Shown: positions 13,524 to 19,188 of the stretch, piece by piece
Numbering within the stretch: position 1 is the first letter of the stretch
Layout: each line of letters starts with the position of its first letter
Assembly (NCBI GenBank): GCA_052289195.1
Contig: DAWAJD010000022.1
Span: 1 to 35,729, forward strand
Source: UBA4644 sp900555855
GTDB taxonomy: Bacteria; Bacillota; Clostridia; Oscillospirales; Butyricicoccaceae
Direction of reading: 5' to 3'
DNA: 35,729 nucleotides
Position numbers and translations under genes: made by a program
Notes under the pieces: generated by a model
Database searches by the model: none
What the model was told of the DNA's origin: nothing
Seen by the model: only the letters and a program-made list of their open reading frames with translations

Positions 13524-13961
13524 TCAGCGCCCGCCTGCCTGTGTCCGGAGCCGCGCCAGCCACTGCCTCGCCCGCGCCGCATCCTCCGGGGTGCTCCTTC
13601 GATATTCCTTCGGCTGCTCCTTCGGCAGGCTTTCCTGCTCCCGCCGCTTCAGCACCCGGCGGAGTACGGTCTCCGCCGCCTCCCCCGGCGGAATCGGCCA
13701 GATGTCCACCGGCGCCGGGCGCCGGCTCTCAAACCGGTCGCAGCAGAGAAACTGCACCCGCCAATCCCGGCCGCACGCCTGGCATTCCATCCCGATCTCC
13801 GCCACGCTGGAGCGGATCCAGTTCACCGTCGGCCCCGGCCGGTGGTTCTTGTTCGCCCGCAGCTCCCGCAGCATGCCTTTTCTTACCATGCTTCGCCCGC
13901 AGGAGCACACCGGCAGCGCCATGAGCCGCATCCATCCGTCCTTCTGTCCGTTCTTGTCCAT
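13524..13961 (-). CDS. Phage zinc-ribbon protein, unknown role
   Basis: 145 residues from the ATG at 13961, which has GGAGGAG eight bases upstream; the longer open frame above it is a shadow of other genes. The sequence shows LPVCSCGRSM (about 17-26) and MECQACGRDWRVQFLCCDRFESRRP (about 55-80): two CxC/CxxC knuckles that would bind zinc, with WRVQFLCCDRFESR after. The C-terminal third is a charged helix (VLRRVLKRREQ, EDAARARQWLARLR). The arrangement resembles small phage zinc-finger proteins that contact DNA or RNA, but I do not recognise the family. It ends 13 bases before the structured intergenic element. Confidence 0.6.
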   Translation of the reverse strand: MDKNGQKDGWMRLMALPVCSCGRSMVRKGMLRELRANKNHRPGPTVNWIRSSVAEIGMECQACGRDWRVQFLCCDRFESRRPAPVDIWPIPPGEAAETVLRRVLKRREQESLPKEQPKEYRRSTPEDAARARQWLARLRTQAGGR

Positions 13962-13996
13962 TCGCGTCTCCTCCGTTCCTGCTCCGGCCCTCTCGT

Positions 13997-14281
13997 TCAG
14001 TTCCTTTCCTCCAGCAGCTCCGCGCTCCAGAGCTTGAGGGCGTCGCAGCACTGATCTCCCAGCCCCTGCAGCGGGCATTTCCCGCAGCGGAGCTCCTCCC
14101 CGGTACACAGGCGCAAAAGCGCCGCCGCCGTCCTCCGGTCCGGGATCAGGTCCTCCTTGGGGACAAACATCCCCTCCAGCCCCAGCAGCGCGATCCGCTC
14201 CCGCATCCGCGCCTCCCGCGTCTCCGCTGCCTGGAGCCGCAGCTTCAGCTCCTCCATCTCCCACATTTCTTCCATGGTCAT
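13997..14281 (-). CDS. Coiled-coil Cys-rich phage protein
   Basis: 94 residues from the ATG at 14281, whose first four bases overlap the stop of the 212-aa gene (ATGA). The N-terminal 35 residues (MTMEEMWEMEELKLRLQAAETREARMRERI) form a probable coiled coil. The C-terminal half contains LCTGEELRCGKCPLQGLGDQCCDAL, with five Cys in a small domain that may bind a metal. The family is not recognised. Coupling with the upstream 212-aa gene suggests the two products act together. The ORF that starts further upstream in this frame is not supported by a ribosome site. Confidence 0.58.
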   Translation of the reverse strand: MTMEEMWEMEELKLRLQAAETREARMRERIALLGLEGMFVPKEDLIPDRRTAAALLRLCTGEELRCGKCPLQGLGDQCCDALKLWSAELLEERN

Positions 14282-14916
14282 CCTTCCGTTCCCTCCAGCT
14301 CCATTTGTTCCTCCTCCGGCCCATCCGCCGGCCGGCTGTCCCTGTCCTTCCAATACTGCCTGGTGCACAGCGCCTGAAACTCCGCCAGCTCCGTCATGTA
14401 TTCCTCCGTCAGCACCTGCACGGGCAGGATCGCCGCCAGAACATCAAAGCCGTCATGCACCGCCAGATACCGCGCTCCGTTCTTCGCCCGCCGCACCGTA
14501 AACCGGATGTAGTCGCTGCATCGGAGCTCCTCCATCACCGGCCCCAGCGCCGCTTCGTCAAAGAAGATCAGCTCGCCGTCCTCCCGGCAGCGGTAGCAGG
14601 CGCACCAGAGGCCGTTGTGCGCGGCCATCAGTTTCTGCTTGTCCGCGTCCTGCTCGCCCGCCGCATAGGGGGAGAGCTCCATGCCCAAAACCTCGGCAGC
14701 GCTCTCCGCCCGGAGCTCGCTCATATAGACCTTATTCCACGCCTTTTCCGGCAGATCCAGCATCGCCCGCACCTGGTCCTCCCCCGCCGGCTCCGGCAGC
14801 TCCGTCGCCCGGTAGAGGGCGCTGTCGGTTCCCAGCCAGAGCCCGCTGCCCTCCACCCGCGCCACGATGCACCGTCCGCAGCGCTTCACCAGGCTTGCAT
14901 ATTTCGAAAGCTTCAT
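14278..14916 (-). CDS. Conserved-type phage protein, unknown function
   Basis: 212 residues, preceded by a GGAGGGAG site. It starts MKLSKYASLVKRCGRCIVARVEGSGLWLGTDSALY, a beta-rich Cys-containing start. The middle has VLGMELSPYAAGEQDADKQKLMAAHNGLWCACYR, and the C-terminus is acidic (DGPEEEQMELEGTEG). The pattern of several strands with conserved Trp, Cys and Gly, and a central Glu-Leu-Ile-Phe-Phe-Asp-Glu segment, suggests a single globular alpha/beta domain, but I cannot place it in a named family. It is the head of a coupled pair with the 94-aa coiled-coil protein. An early, non-structural role is likely from its position. Confidence 0.6.
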   Translation of the reverse strand: MKLSKYASLVKRCGRCIVARVEGSGLWLGTDSALYRATELPEPAGEDQVRAMLDLPEKAWNKVYMSELRAESAAEVLGMELSPYAAGEQDADKQKLMAAHNGLWCACYRCREDGELIFFDEAALGPVMEELRCSDYIRFTVRRAKNGARYLAVHDGFDVLAAILPVQVLTEEYMTELAEFQALCTRQYWKDRDSRPADGPEEEQMELEGTEG

Positions 14917-14930
14917 TCCGTCTCCCTCCG

Positions 14931-15131
14931 TTATTCCAGCAGTCCGGCCAGCCTTGCAAAGGCCGCCCCCGCCCCCAGCGACGCCGCCATCAGCCAGACG
15001 CCCTGTCCCAGCGCCATGGTGCCGTGCTCCATCCCGCCGGCGGCCCCCAGCGTCAGGAGAAAGCTCATCGCCGCCAGCGCGCCCCAGAGCGGCCGCAGCC
15101 GCCTACCTTGCTTCTTCTGCTTCCGCCGCAT
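14931..15131 (-). CDS. Small membrane protein
   Basis: 66 residues: a very basic start (RRKQKKQGRRLRP) and two hydrophobic segments (WGALAAMSFLLTLGAAGG, about 16-33, and VWLMAASLGAGAAFARLAGLL, about 45-65). This predicts a two-pass membrane protein with the positive end in the cytoplasm. The start overlaps the end of the previous gene by 29 bases. A role is not visible. In early phage blocks such proteins can be superinfection-exclusion factors or membrane anchors, which is only a suggestion. Confidence 0.5.
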   Translation of the reverse strand: MRRKQKKQGRRLRPLWGALAAMSFLLTLGAAGGMEHGTMALGQGVWLMAASLGAGAAFARLAGLLE

Positions 15132-15324
15132 CTTCCTCCTCCTCCTTCTTCTTTTTCACCACCGTCCCGATCGCGACGCCCTCCAGCATATCCGGCCCGA
15201 AGATCTCATCCTTGAGCCCATCCAGCACCTGCGAAAAGGTGTCCGCAAAGATCTCCGCCGCCTCCGGGCTATGATTGCGGAGCGAGTTGTAAATGCTGTT
15301 GATCAGCATTACCAGGTCCGCCAT
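15103..15324 (-). CDS. Small acidic phage protein with unclear start
   Basis: 73 residues from the ATG at 15324: a helical body (MADLVMLINSIYNSLRNHSPEAAEIFADTFSQVLDGL) and a charged Lys-Glu-Ala tail. The reading frame stays open and looks coding for about 28 codons upstream (TRLECRLGKDTKNRYIGIKGDLTELM) up to a TAG at 15411, and a perfect AGGAGG sits at 15405-15410, yet no ATG, GTG or TTG occurs in between. Either the true start codon was lost by mutation or misassembly, or translation begins at the internal ATG with a weak site. Function unknown. Confidence 0.5.
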   Translation of the reverse strand: MADLVMLINSIYNSLRNHSPEAAEIFADTFSQVLDGLKDEIFGPDMLEGVAIGTVVKKKKEEEEDAAEAEEAR

Positions 15325-15550
15325 CAGCTCCGTGAGATCTCCCTTGATCCCGATATACCTGTTCTTCGTGTCTTTCCCAAGCCTGCATTCGAGCCTGGTC
15401 TGTTCCTCCTAAAAAATGATTCTTGTTAAGGCGTGGTCTCTCCGCCCCTCGGCGGCGGCGCTCCGGCTCCCTGTCTGCATTCCGGCGGCCAGCTGTCCCG
15501 GCTGGTTCCTCCCGCCCGGAGCTCCGCCGCCCGGGGGCGGCGTCCTGCCC

Positions 15551-15877
15551 TTAATCCTCCGCCGGGTCTTCCTCATCCAGATAGTTCCTGCCAAACTCCA
15601 GCATGAACTCTTCCTTCGTCCAGCCCTGCTGCTCCATGGCCAGCCTCTGGCCGTATTGGTGCAGCGCATCCATGGTCTCCCGGCAGCTGTGCGCCGCCCG
15701 CTTGCCGGAAAGATGACACCGCCGGTGGCAGAGCCAGACGACCAGTCCGTATTTCTCGCTTTTCTTCCGGCAGGCCCCGCCGAAGATATGATGCTTGTCC
15801 AGCGGATCCGCCGTGCCGTTCCGGCCGCACAGCCAGCAGCTTCTCTCGCTCCACAGCTCTGCCTTACTGCTTGCCAT
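15551..15877 (-). CDS. HNH-like phage nuclease or zinc protein
   Basis: 108 residues. Cys14 and Cys17 (CWLCG) with Cys50 and Cys54 (WLCHRRCH) make a likely structural zinc site. Between them DPLDKHHIFGG holds His29/His30, and His51/His55 follow, an order that fits a beta-beta-alpha-metal HNH fold with DxHHI as the first catalytic strand, as in DUF968/Rap-type phage recombination endonucleases. The C-terminus has a helix with EFMLEFGRNYLDEED. A GGAGG site precedes it, and its start overlaps the HTH gene upstream by 14 bases. Branched-DNA cleavage in recombination or replication is the best guess; loss of activity cannot be excluded. Confidence 0.62.
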   Translation of the reverse strand: MASSKAELWSERSCWLCGRNGTADPLDKHHIFGGACRKKSEKYGLVVWLCHRRCHLSGKRAAHSCRETMDALHQYGQRLAMEQQGWTKEEFMLEFGRNYLDEEDPAED

Positions 15878-16112
15878 AGATCGCCTCCATCAGCTCCTCC
15901 CGCGGGATGTGCAGCATCCGCACCAGCTGCCCCAGCTCCCGCACGGTCAGCGCGCCGGGGTCGTTGCACTTGCGGCGCACCGTGTCCTGCGCCTTGACCA
16001 TCTTTTTTGCCAGCCTCGGCACATTCAGCCCGTTCCGGGCCATGGCCACCCGGAGCACCACCACCATCCGCTCCCGCATCCGGTCGCTCTCGGTCAGATT
16101 GATTTTCGGCAT
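15864..16112 (-). CDS. HTH phage regulator
   Basis: 82 residues. After MPKINLTESDRMRERMVVVLRVAMAR comes NGLNVPRLAKKMVKAQDTVRRKCNDPGALTVRELGQLVRMLHI, which matches the Cro/C1 helix-turn-helix plan of small phage regulators (recognition helix about 40-50). The ribosome site AGGAGGG is strong. It lies early in the lytic operon, where it could be an activator or second repressor of replication genes. The Arg/Lys-rich recognition helix supports DNA binding; the target is not identifiable here. Confidence 0.68.
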   Translation of the reverse strand: MPKINLTESDRMRERMVVVLRVAMARNGLNVPRLAKKMVKAQDTVRRKCNDPGALTVRELGQLVRMLHIPREELMEAIYGKQ

Positions 16113-16134
16113 TGCCTTTCCCTCCTGTTGCTTG

Positions 16135-16356
16135 TTAGATGCGCTCGAGGGCGGCTTTGGTGCCGCGCTCGAACTCTGTGACCGGGACGCGTGAGTTGTC
16201 CATCGCCAACCGATACGCCTCCTGCGCCATGACGCATGCCAGGCGCAGCTCCTTCGCGCTTGCCCCTTGTCTTGCCGCTGCTTCTACCAGCGCCATGGCC
16301 AGGGGCTTTGCTTTTGGATGTGCCTTCGCCATCGGCGACATCAGGATGCTCTCCAT
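16135..16356 (-). CDS. Small phage protein, unknown
   Basis: 73 residues from the ATG at 16356, chosen for the strong GGGAGGTGA site; the upstream extension of the frame is not coding-like. The product is wholly helical: MESILMSPMAKAHPKAKPLAMALVEAAARQGASAKELRLACVMAQEAYRLAMDNSR with a short C-terminal helix. No family recognised. It sits in the early block, 22 bases before the HTH regulator and 155 bases from the divergent 47-residue gene. Confidence 0.58.
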   Translation of the reverse strand: MESILMSPMAKAHPKAKPLAMALVEAAARQGASAKELRLACVMAQEAYRLAMDNSRVPVTEFERGTKAALERI

Positions 16357-16396
16357 CGCGTTCACCTCCCTTGCTGTTGTTTGCTGTGATTGCCGC

Positions 16397-16425
16397 TTGC
16401 AATAAATTTCCAATGCTGCTATAAT
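16397..16425 (+). promoter_or_regulatory. Consensus-type sigma-70 promoter on plus strand
   Basis: TTGCAA (16397-16402), 17-base spacer, TATAAT (16420-16425). It points toward the 47-residue gene at 16512, against the direction of the surrounding lytic operon. A small CCCCC/GGGGG hairpin lies in the leader at about 16435-16450. Confidence 0.72.
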
Positions 16426-16511
16426 TTCCCTTGTCCCCCTCCGCTGGGGGCGCCCGTTCCCCGTCCTTCTCTCCGCCTCCCTGCCGCTTGATGCGAAAGG
16501 AGGTGAAAAGA

Positions 16512-16655
16512 ATGGCACAGAAGAACTCCGTCAGGACTTCTTCCAAGGTCGCGGCTGCTGCGAGCAAGACCCTTCGCAAACCCTCCAGCAGCGCGGCCGC
16601 GCGGACCCTTGCCGGCTCCGCTCTTTCCAACCGAAAGAAATCGTCCGGTAAGTGA
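16512..16655 (+). CDS. 47-residue basic Ser/Ala-rich protein, antisense-oriented
   Basis: The product (MAQKNSVRTSSKVAAAASKTL, then a Ser/Ala/Arg-rich region, ending LAGSALSNRKKSSGK) belongs to a type of short conserved protein I have seen in phages, conjugative elements and many bacteria, with the pattern SSKVA-x-x-ASK-x-L and AGSALSQ/N; no function is known to me. A textbook AAAGGAGGTGA site precedes the ATG, a consensus promoter lies 87 bases upstream, and a UUCG-loop terminator follows, so it is a complete one-gene unit. It is the only plus-strand gene inside the minus-strand early operon, so it would be made independently of the lytic promoter, possibly in the lysogen. Confidence 0.72.
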   Translation: MAQKNSVRTSSKVAAAASKTLRKPSSSAAARTLAGSALSNRKKSSGK

Positions 16656-16682
16656 TCCCGCAAGAGACCCGTCGAAGCCCGC

Positions 16683-16698
16683 CCGCTTCGGCGGTTTT
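16683..16698 (+). terminator. Short UUCG-loop terminator after the 47-residue gene
   Basis: CCGC-TTCG-GCGG followed by TTTT on the plus strand, 28 bases after the stop codon. The stem is short, but the UUCG tetraloop is very stable, so partial termination is likely. Confidence 0.5.
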
Positions 16699-16703
16699 CT
16701 TCG

Positions 16704-16916
16704 TTACTCGTCCGCTTCGGCGAAGAAATAGCGCCGCAGATCTTCTTCCACCCCCAGCAGCTTCGCCAGCGCCCAGGCCTCCTCCAGCGTCATCCGCCTG
16801 CGGTTGTTGGTCTTGAGGGAAAGCGTCGCCTGTGTGTATCCCAGCTTCTCCGCCGCCTCCCGCTGCGTCATCCTGAGCGCCTTCATCCGCGCCTTGACCG
16901 CCGCCGTGTTGATCAT
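16704..16916 (-). CDS. HTH (XRE) phage regulator
   Basis: 70 residues: MINTAAVKARMKALRMTQREAAEKLGYTQATLSLKTNNRRRMTLEEAWALAKLLGV and a short tail. A full five-helix Cro/C1 domain with the recognition helix TQATLSLKTNN fills the whole protein. It is of the short DUF739-like type found in the regulatory region of Firmicutes phages. The ATG overlaps the stop of the upstream gene (ATGA). It probably binds an operator in this region; whether it represses or activates is not visible. Confidence 0.7.
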   Translation of the reverse strand: MINTAAVKARMKALRMTQREAAEKLGYTQATLSLKTNNRRRMTLEEAWALAKLLGVEEDLRRYFFAEADE

Positions 16917-17119
16917 CCCCGCAGCCCCCTCCCTGCGCTCTCATAGGCCCGGAGGATCACCTCGTCCAGATCCTCCCGCCAGAGATCCTGCAGCACCCCG
17001 AAGAAGCAGCTCCCCTCCTCGGTCCGATACCAGCGCTTCCGCTCCTCTTCGGTCATGACGCCGTGCTTTTCCTCCAGCTCCGCATACCAGCGCTGCGCCG
17101 CATCATGGTTGTTTTCCAT
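16913..17119 (-). CDS. Small phage protein, unknown
   Basis: 68 residues from the ATG at 17119, which has a perfect GGAGG site eight bases upstream; an ATG at 17143 lacks one. The protein is acidic and aromatic-rich (AQRWYAELEEKHGVMTEEERKRWYRTEEGSCFFGVLQDLWREDLDEVILRAYESAG). No family recognised. It lies just downstream of the Cro-like gene and of the 17-bp palindromic operator at 17157-17173, and is coupled by ATGA to the next HTH gene. Confidence 0.58.
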   Translation of the reverse strand: MENNHDAAQRWYAELEEKHGVMTEEERKRWYRTEEGSCFFGVLQDLWREDLDEVILRAYESAGRGLRG

Positions 17120-17156
17120 CGTGTGTACCTCCTGGTGCTTCATAATCTGTCTTGCC

Positions 17157-17173
17157 GAGCACTTTTAGTGCTC
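17157..17173. promoter_or_regulatory. Perfect 17-bp operator at the end of the Cro-like gene
   Basis: GAGCACT-TTT-AGTGCTC is an exact inverted repeat that overlaps the stop codon of the Cro-like gene. It is the most symmetric of a family of related sites around the switch (17385-17401, 17414-17430, 17473-17489, 17506-17522), so it probably sets the consensus for the repressor or Cro. Confidence 0.7.
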
Positions 17174-17365
17174 TATAAAGCTAAAAAAAAGATCCTGCAC
17201 GGACACCCCAAAGTATTTAGCTAATCGAACTTTTACCTCGTCCCGCGGTGTTCGTTCATCTCGTTCGTACATTGCATATGAAGATTTCGTAATACCTACC
17301 TCGCGCGCCACTTCTTCCTGGCTCTTTGACCCGCGCAGCGCCCGCATGGTTTCTCCCATGGACAT
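17165..17365 (-). CDS. Cro-like regulator of the lytic operon
   Basis: 66 residues: MSMGETMRALRGSKSQEEVAREVGITKSSYAMYERDERTPRDEVKVRLAKYFGVSVQDLFF and a short tail. The HTH (QEEVAREVGITKSSYAMYERD, about 16-36) is of the XRE class. It is the first gene of the leftward transcript, divergent from the repressor, with a consensus promoter and operators in between, the classic Cro position. An AAAGGAG site precedes the ATG. The recognition helix (KSSYAMYER) resembles that of the repressor (KSSVNMYER), so both proteins may read the same operators, as in lambda-type switches. Confidence 0.8.
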   Translation of the reverse strand: MSMGETMRALRGSKSQEEVAREVGITKSSYAMYERDERTPRDEVKVRLAKYFGVSVQDLFFSFIEH

Positions 17366-17384
17366 TTTACTTCTCCTTTCTGTT

Positions 17385-17401
17385 GCGCACTATTTGTGCT
17401 C
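17385..17401. promoter_or_regulatory. Operator copy near Cro ribosome site
   Basis: GCGCACTATTTGTGCTC matches the perfect palindrome at 17157-17173 at 14 of 17 positions. It lies between the leftward -10 box and the Cro-like start codon, where a bound protein would block elongation or clearance. Confidence 0.6.
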
Positions 17402-17410
17402 GTTGATTCT

Positions 17411-17438
17411 ATTATACACTCTTTGTGCTCTGTGTCAA
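17411..17438 (-). promoter_or_regulatory. Leftward lytic promoter (PR-like)
   Basis: On the minus strand TTGACA (17433-17438) and TATAAT (17411-17416) are both perfect, separated by 16 bases. It would drive the Cro-like gene and the early operon. The operator copy at 17414-17430 covers the spacer and -10 box, so repressor binding should shut it off. Confidence 0.85.
17414..17430. promoter_or_regulatory. Operator copy inside leftward promoter
   Basis: ATACACTCTTTGTGCTC shares the CACT-x-TTTGTGCTC core with the copy at 17385-17401. It overlaps the -10 box and spacer of the leftward promoter. Confidence 0.6.
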
Positions 17439-17472
17439 CAGTCTTTATCTTCTCAATGTGCACAAACTCTAA

Positions 17473-17489
17473 AAACACTTTTTGTGCAT
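17473..17489. promoter_or_regulatory. Operator copy in the middle of the switch
   Basis: AAACACTTTTTGTGCAT contains the CACTTTTTGTGC core of the operator family. It sits upstream of both divergent promoters, a place where bound repressor could activate its own promoter or support looping. Confidence 0.55.
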
Positions 17490-17497
17490 ATTTGAGA

Positions 17498-17525
17498 TTG
17501 CCTTTGTGCACTTTTCGTGTATAAT
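17498..17525 (+). promoter_or_regulatory. Repressor promoter (PRM-like)
   Basis: TTGCCT (17498-17503), 16-base spacer, TATAAT (17520-17525), 30 bases before the repressor start. The weaker -35 box compared with the leftward promoter fits a maintenance promoter helped by bound repressor. Confidence 0.75.
17506..17522. promoter_or_regulatory. Operator copy overlapping repressor promoter
   Basis: GTGCACTTTTCGTGTAT keeps the GCACTTTT-x-GTG core and covers the spacer and start of the -10 box of the repressor promoter. Binding here would turn off repressor synthesis, the expected Cro or high-repressor effect. Confidence 0.55.
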
Positions 17526-17555
17526 AAGACTATACTCTATATTTAGGAGCTTCTT

Positions 17556-18188
17556 ATGAGTAAATTTTCTGAACGGTTTAAGACTCTCCGGCTTGAACAT
17601 GAGTTGTCGCAGCAAGCCTTGGCTACACAGCTCGGGCTTTCAAAGAGCAGTGTTAATATGTATGAGCGTGGTGAGCGCGAACCGGGCTTGGACACGCTGG
17701 AATCCATTGCTGACTATTTCAATGTTGATATGGACTATCTACTCGGGAAAACGCCCGCTACCGGAAAGTATACTTTTTCTACGGCTACGATTATCCCCAT
17801 GCCGGCCATGCGGAAGATCCCGCTGGTTGGCTCCATTGCCTGCGGCACGCCTATCCTGGCGGCGGAGAACATCGAGGGGGATGTGGATATCCCGGAGCAC
17901 ATCCACGCCGATTTCGCCCTCCGCTGCAAGGGCGACAGCATGATCAACGCCCGCATCTACGACGGCGATATTGTTTACATCCGTCAGCAGGATACTGTGG
18001 AGCACGGCCAGATCGCCGCCGTCCTCATCGAAGACGAAGCCACCCTCAAGCGCGTCCACCTCTTTCCCGATCATGTGGTCCTGGAGGCCGAAAACCCCCA
18101 ATACCGCCCCCGCACCTTCTGGGGCGAGGAAATGAACAGCCTCCGCATCCTCGGAAAAGCCGTCGCCTTTACCTCCGGCGTCCGGTGA
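17556..18188 (+). CDS. CI/LexA-like phage repressor with S24 peptidase domain
   Basis: 210 residues. The N-terminal HTH (about 18-40, SQQALATQLGLSKSSVNMYERG) is followed by a linker and a LexA-type autocleavage domain: the cleavage region is VGSIACGTPI with Cys96-Gly97 in place of the usual Ala-Gly, the nucleophile is in CKGDSM (Ser128), and the general base is in EATLKRVH (Lys165). RecA-stimulated self-cleavage on DNA damage would relieve repression, so induction by damage is expected. It is read from its own promoter, divergent from the Cro-like gene. An AGGAG site precedes the ATG. Base usage in the first 200 bases is more AT-rich than the rest of the gene. Confidence 0.9.
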   Translation: MSKFSERFKTLRLEHELSQQALATQLGLSKSSVNMYERGEREPGLDTLESIADYFNVDMDYLLGKTPATGKYTFSTATIIPMPAMRKIPLVGSIACGTPILAAENIEGDVDIPEHIHADFALRCKGDSMINARIYDGDIVYIRQQDTVEHGQIAAVLIEDEATLKRVHLFPDHVVLEAENPQYRPRTFWGEEMNSLRILGKAVAFTSGVR

Positions 18189-18206
18189 GCCTGATCTTCG
18201 CAGAAC

Positions 18207-18242
18207 AAAAAAGCGCCCCCGGAATGCCCAGAGAGCGCCTTT
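18207..18242 (-). terminator. Terminator after the toxin-antitoxin pair
   Basis: On the minus strand an imperfect stem (AAGGCGCTCTCTGG with CCGGGGGCGCTT, several U-G pairs and one bulge, GCATT loop) is followed by six Ts. It lies between the convergent repressor and antitoxin genes and would stop leftward transcription before it runs into the repressor. Confidence 0.65.
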
Positions 18243-18260
18243 GCTTGATTCAATTCTGGC

Positions 18261-18554
18261 TTACTGTGCGCTGTGCTGCACCGGCACAAACTCCAGCTTG
18301 AGCTTCATCCCCATGCCGGCCGCCAGCCGCTTGAGGGTCTGCAGGGATGGGTTCCCCGTCCCGTTTTCCAGCCGACTGATGTTGGCCTGGTTGATCCCGG
18401 TAGCCTCCGCCAGCTGTGCCTGTGTAAAGCCCTTTTCCTCGCGCCCCTCAATGATGGCGCGGACGATCTGAAACTCCGGCTCCAGCGCGTCCCATTCCGC
18501 CTTGAACTCGGGGTCTTCCATTTTCTTCGCGATCGCATCCTGAAGTGTAAGCAT
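18261..18554 (-). CDS. HigA-type antitoxin (XRE)
   Basis: 97 residues. The N-terminal part (LQDAIAKKMEDPEFKAEWDALEPEFQIVRAIIEGREEKG) is the helical region that wraps the toxin; an HTH follows (FTQAQLAEATGINQANISRLENG, about 43-65). The start shares one base with the toxin stop (TAATG), giving tight coupling with the toxin first, the HigBA order. The antitoxin would bind the toxin and repress their shared promoter. A terminator follows. In a prophage such a pair often stabilises the element or blocks rival phages. Confidence 0.82.
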   Translation of the reverse strand: MLTLQDAIAKKMEDPEFKAEWDALEPEFQIVRAIIEGREEKGFTQAQLAEATGINQANISRLENGTGNPSLQTLKRLAAGMGMKLKLEFVPVQHSAQ

Positions 18555-18910
18555 TATTTCAGCGCCTCCCTTCGTTCATAGTCTGCCCGGTATTCTTTTG
18601 CTAACTCGATCTCGCCGAGCGGTGTTTTCGGTGTTTTCTTGGTAAAGCCATTGGTGAGGACGATCCGCTTGCCTACAGCGAAGAAATACAGCACGCGGGA
18701 GATATTCCCTTCCTGTTGGGCCCGGATCTGGAAAATGCCATCCTTCAAAAACTCGGAATAGGGCATTCGCAGCCGCGTCCCATCGATTTCCAGCATAGAA
18801 GCGATCTTGAGGATCTTCGCTTGCATTTTCAGCGACAGCGACGCAATGTAATCCAGCGCCGGATGTGTCCCGTCCTCTTTTTCGTAAAATACGACCTCGT
18901 ATTCCTTCAT
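18554..18910 (-). CDS. HigB/RelE-type toxin (Gp49-like)
   Basis: 118 residues, typical for the phage-derived Gp49-like (PF05973) branch of RelE/HigB ribosome-dependent mRNA endonucleases. The fold markers are EVVFYEKEDGTHPALDYIASLSLKMQAKILKIASMLE, then RLRMPYSEFLKDGIFQIRAQQEGNISRVLYFF, VLTNGFTKKTPKTP and EIELAKEYRADY; the FxKKT-x-KTP motif and the basic strand before it are diagnostic. It is read with its antitoxin from a consensus promoter. Toxicity is expected from the family. Nothing in the sequence suggests inactivation. Confidence 0.85.
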   Translation of the reverse strand: MKEYEVVFYEKEDGTHPALDYIASLSLKMQAKILKIASMLEIDGTRLRMPYSEFLKDGIFQIRAQQEGNISRVLYFFAVGKRIVLTNGFTKKTPKTPLGEIELAKEYRADYERREALK

Positions 18911-18936
18911 TGTTCCACCGCTCTTTCTCTATGCTC

Positions 18937-18965
18937 ATTATATGCTTTATATGCCATATTGTCAA
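18937..18965 (-). promoter_or_regulatory. Consensus promoter of toxin-antitoxin operon
   Basis: On the minus strand TTGACA (18960-18965), 17-base spacer, TATAAT (18937-18942), both perfect. The spacer and flank hold AGCATATAA direct repeats and an ATATG-type inverted repeat, likely binding sites for the HigA-type antitoxin. Confidence 0.85.
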
Positions 18966-19002
18966 GGGCTGTTTGCCCGTTTCCCGAAAGGAGCGTGTCC
19001 CC

Positions 19003-19188
19003 ATGTCTGAGCCTGTCTTCAAATCCACTCTGACGCCGGAGGAGATCGAAGCCAATTTCAAAAATACCGCCTTTTTCGCCGGGATCATGGACGGCCTTCA
19101 GGACGCTCTGTCCTATGCCTGCGGCAAAGCCACGCCGGAGACCATCGTCTCCGCTCAGTGCTCTCCGCCTTCCTCCAGTCCCTCCTGA
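19003..19188 (+). CDS. Small prophage protein overlapping the Fic gene end
   Basis: 61 residues, read opposite to the Fic gene, which it overlaps tail-to-tail by 34 bases. AAAGGAG lies nine bases before the ATG. The first 45 residues (MSEPVFKSTLTPEEIEANFKNT and a helical AFFAGIMDGLQDALSYACGKA) look like a real folded helical peptide; the last 15 are Ser/Pro-rich and come from the overlap. The family is not recognised. Its place between the toxin operon promoter and the Fic gene suggests cargo rather than phage structure. Confidence 0.55.
   Translation: MSEPVFKSTLTPEEIEANFKNTAFFAGIMDGLQDALSYACGKATPETIVSAQCSPPSSSPS

Noticed and set aside
13360..13563. A 67-residue ORF through the N gap
   Set aside because: Its frame depends on the ten Ns and it covers the hairpin cluster; no start site supports it.
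15412..15550. A short gene in the GC-rich gap between the HNH-like gene and the 73-aa gene
   Set aside because: A frame of about 20 codons exists there, but it has no good ribosome site and no repeat or hairpin with a T tract is clear.
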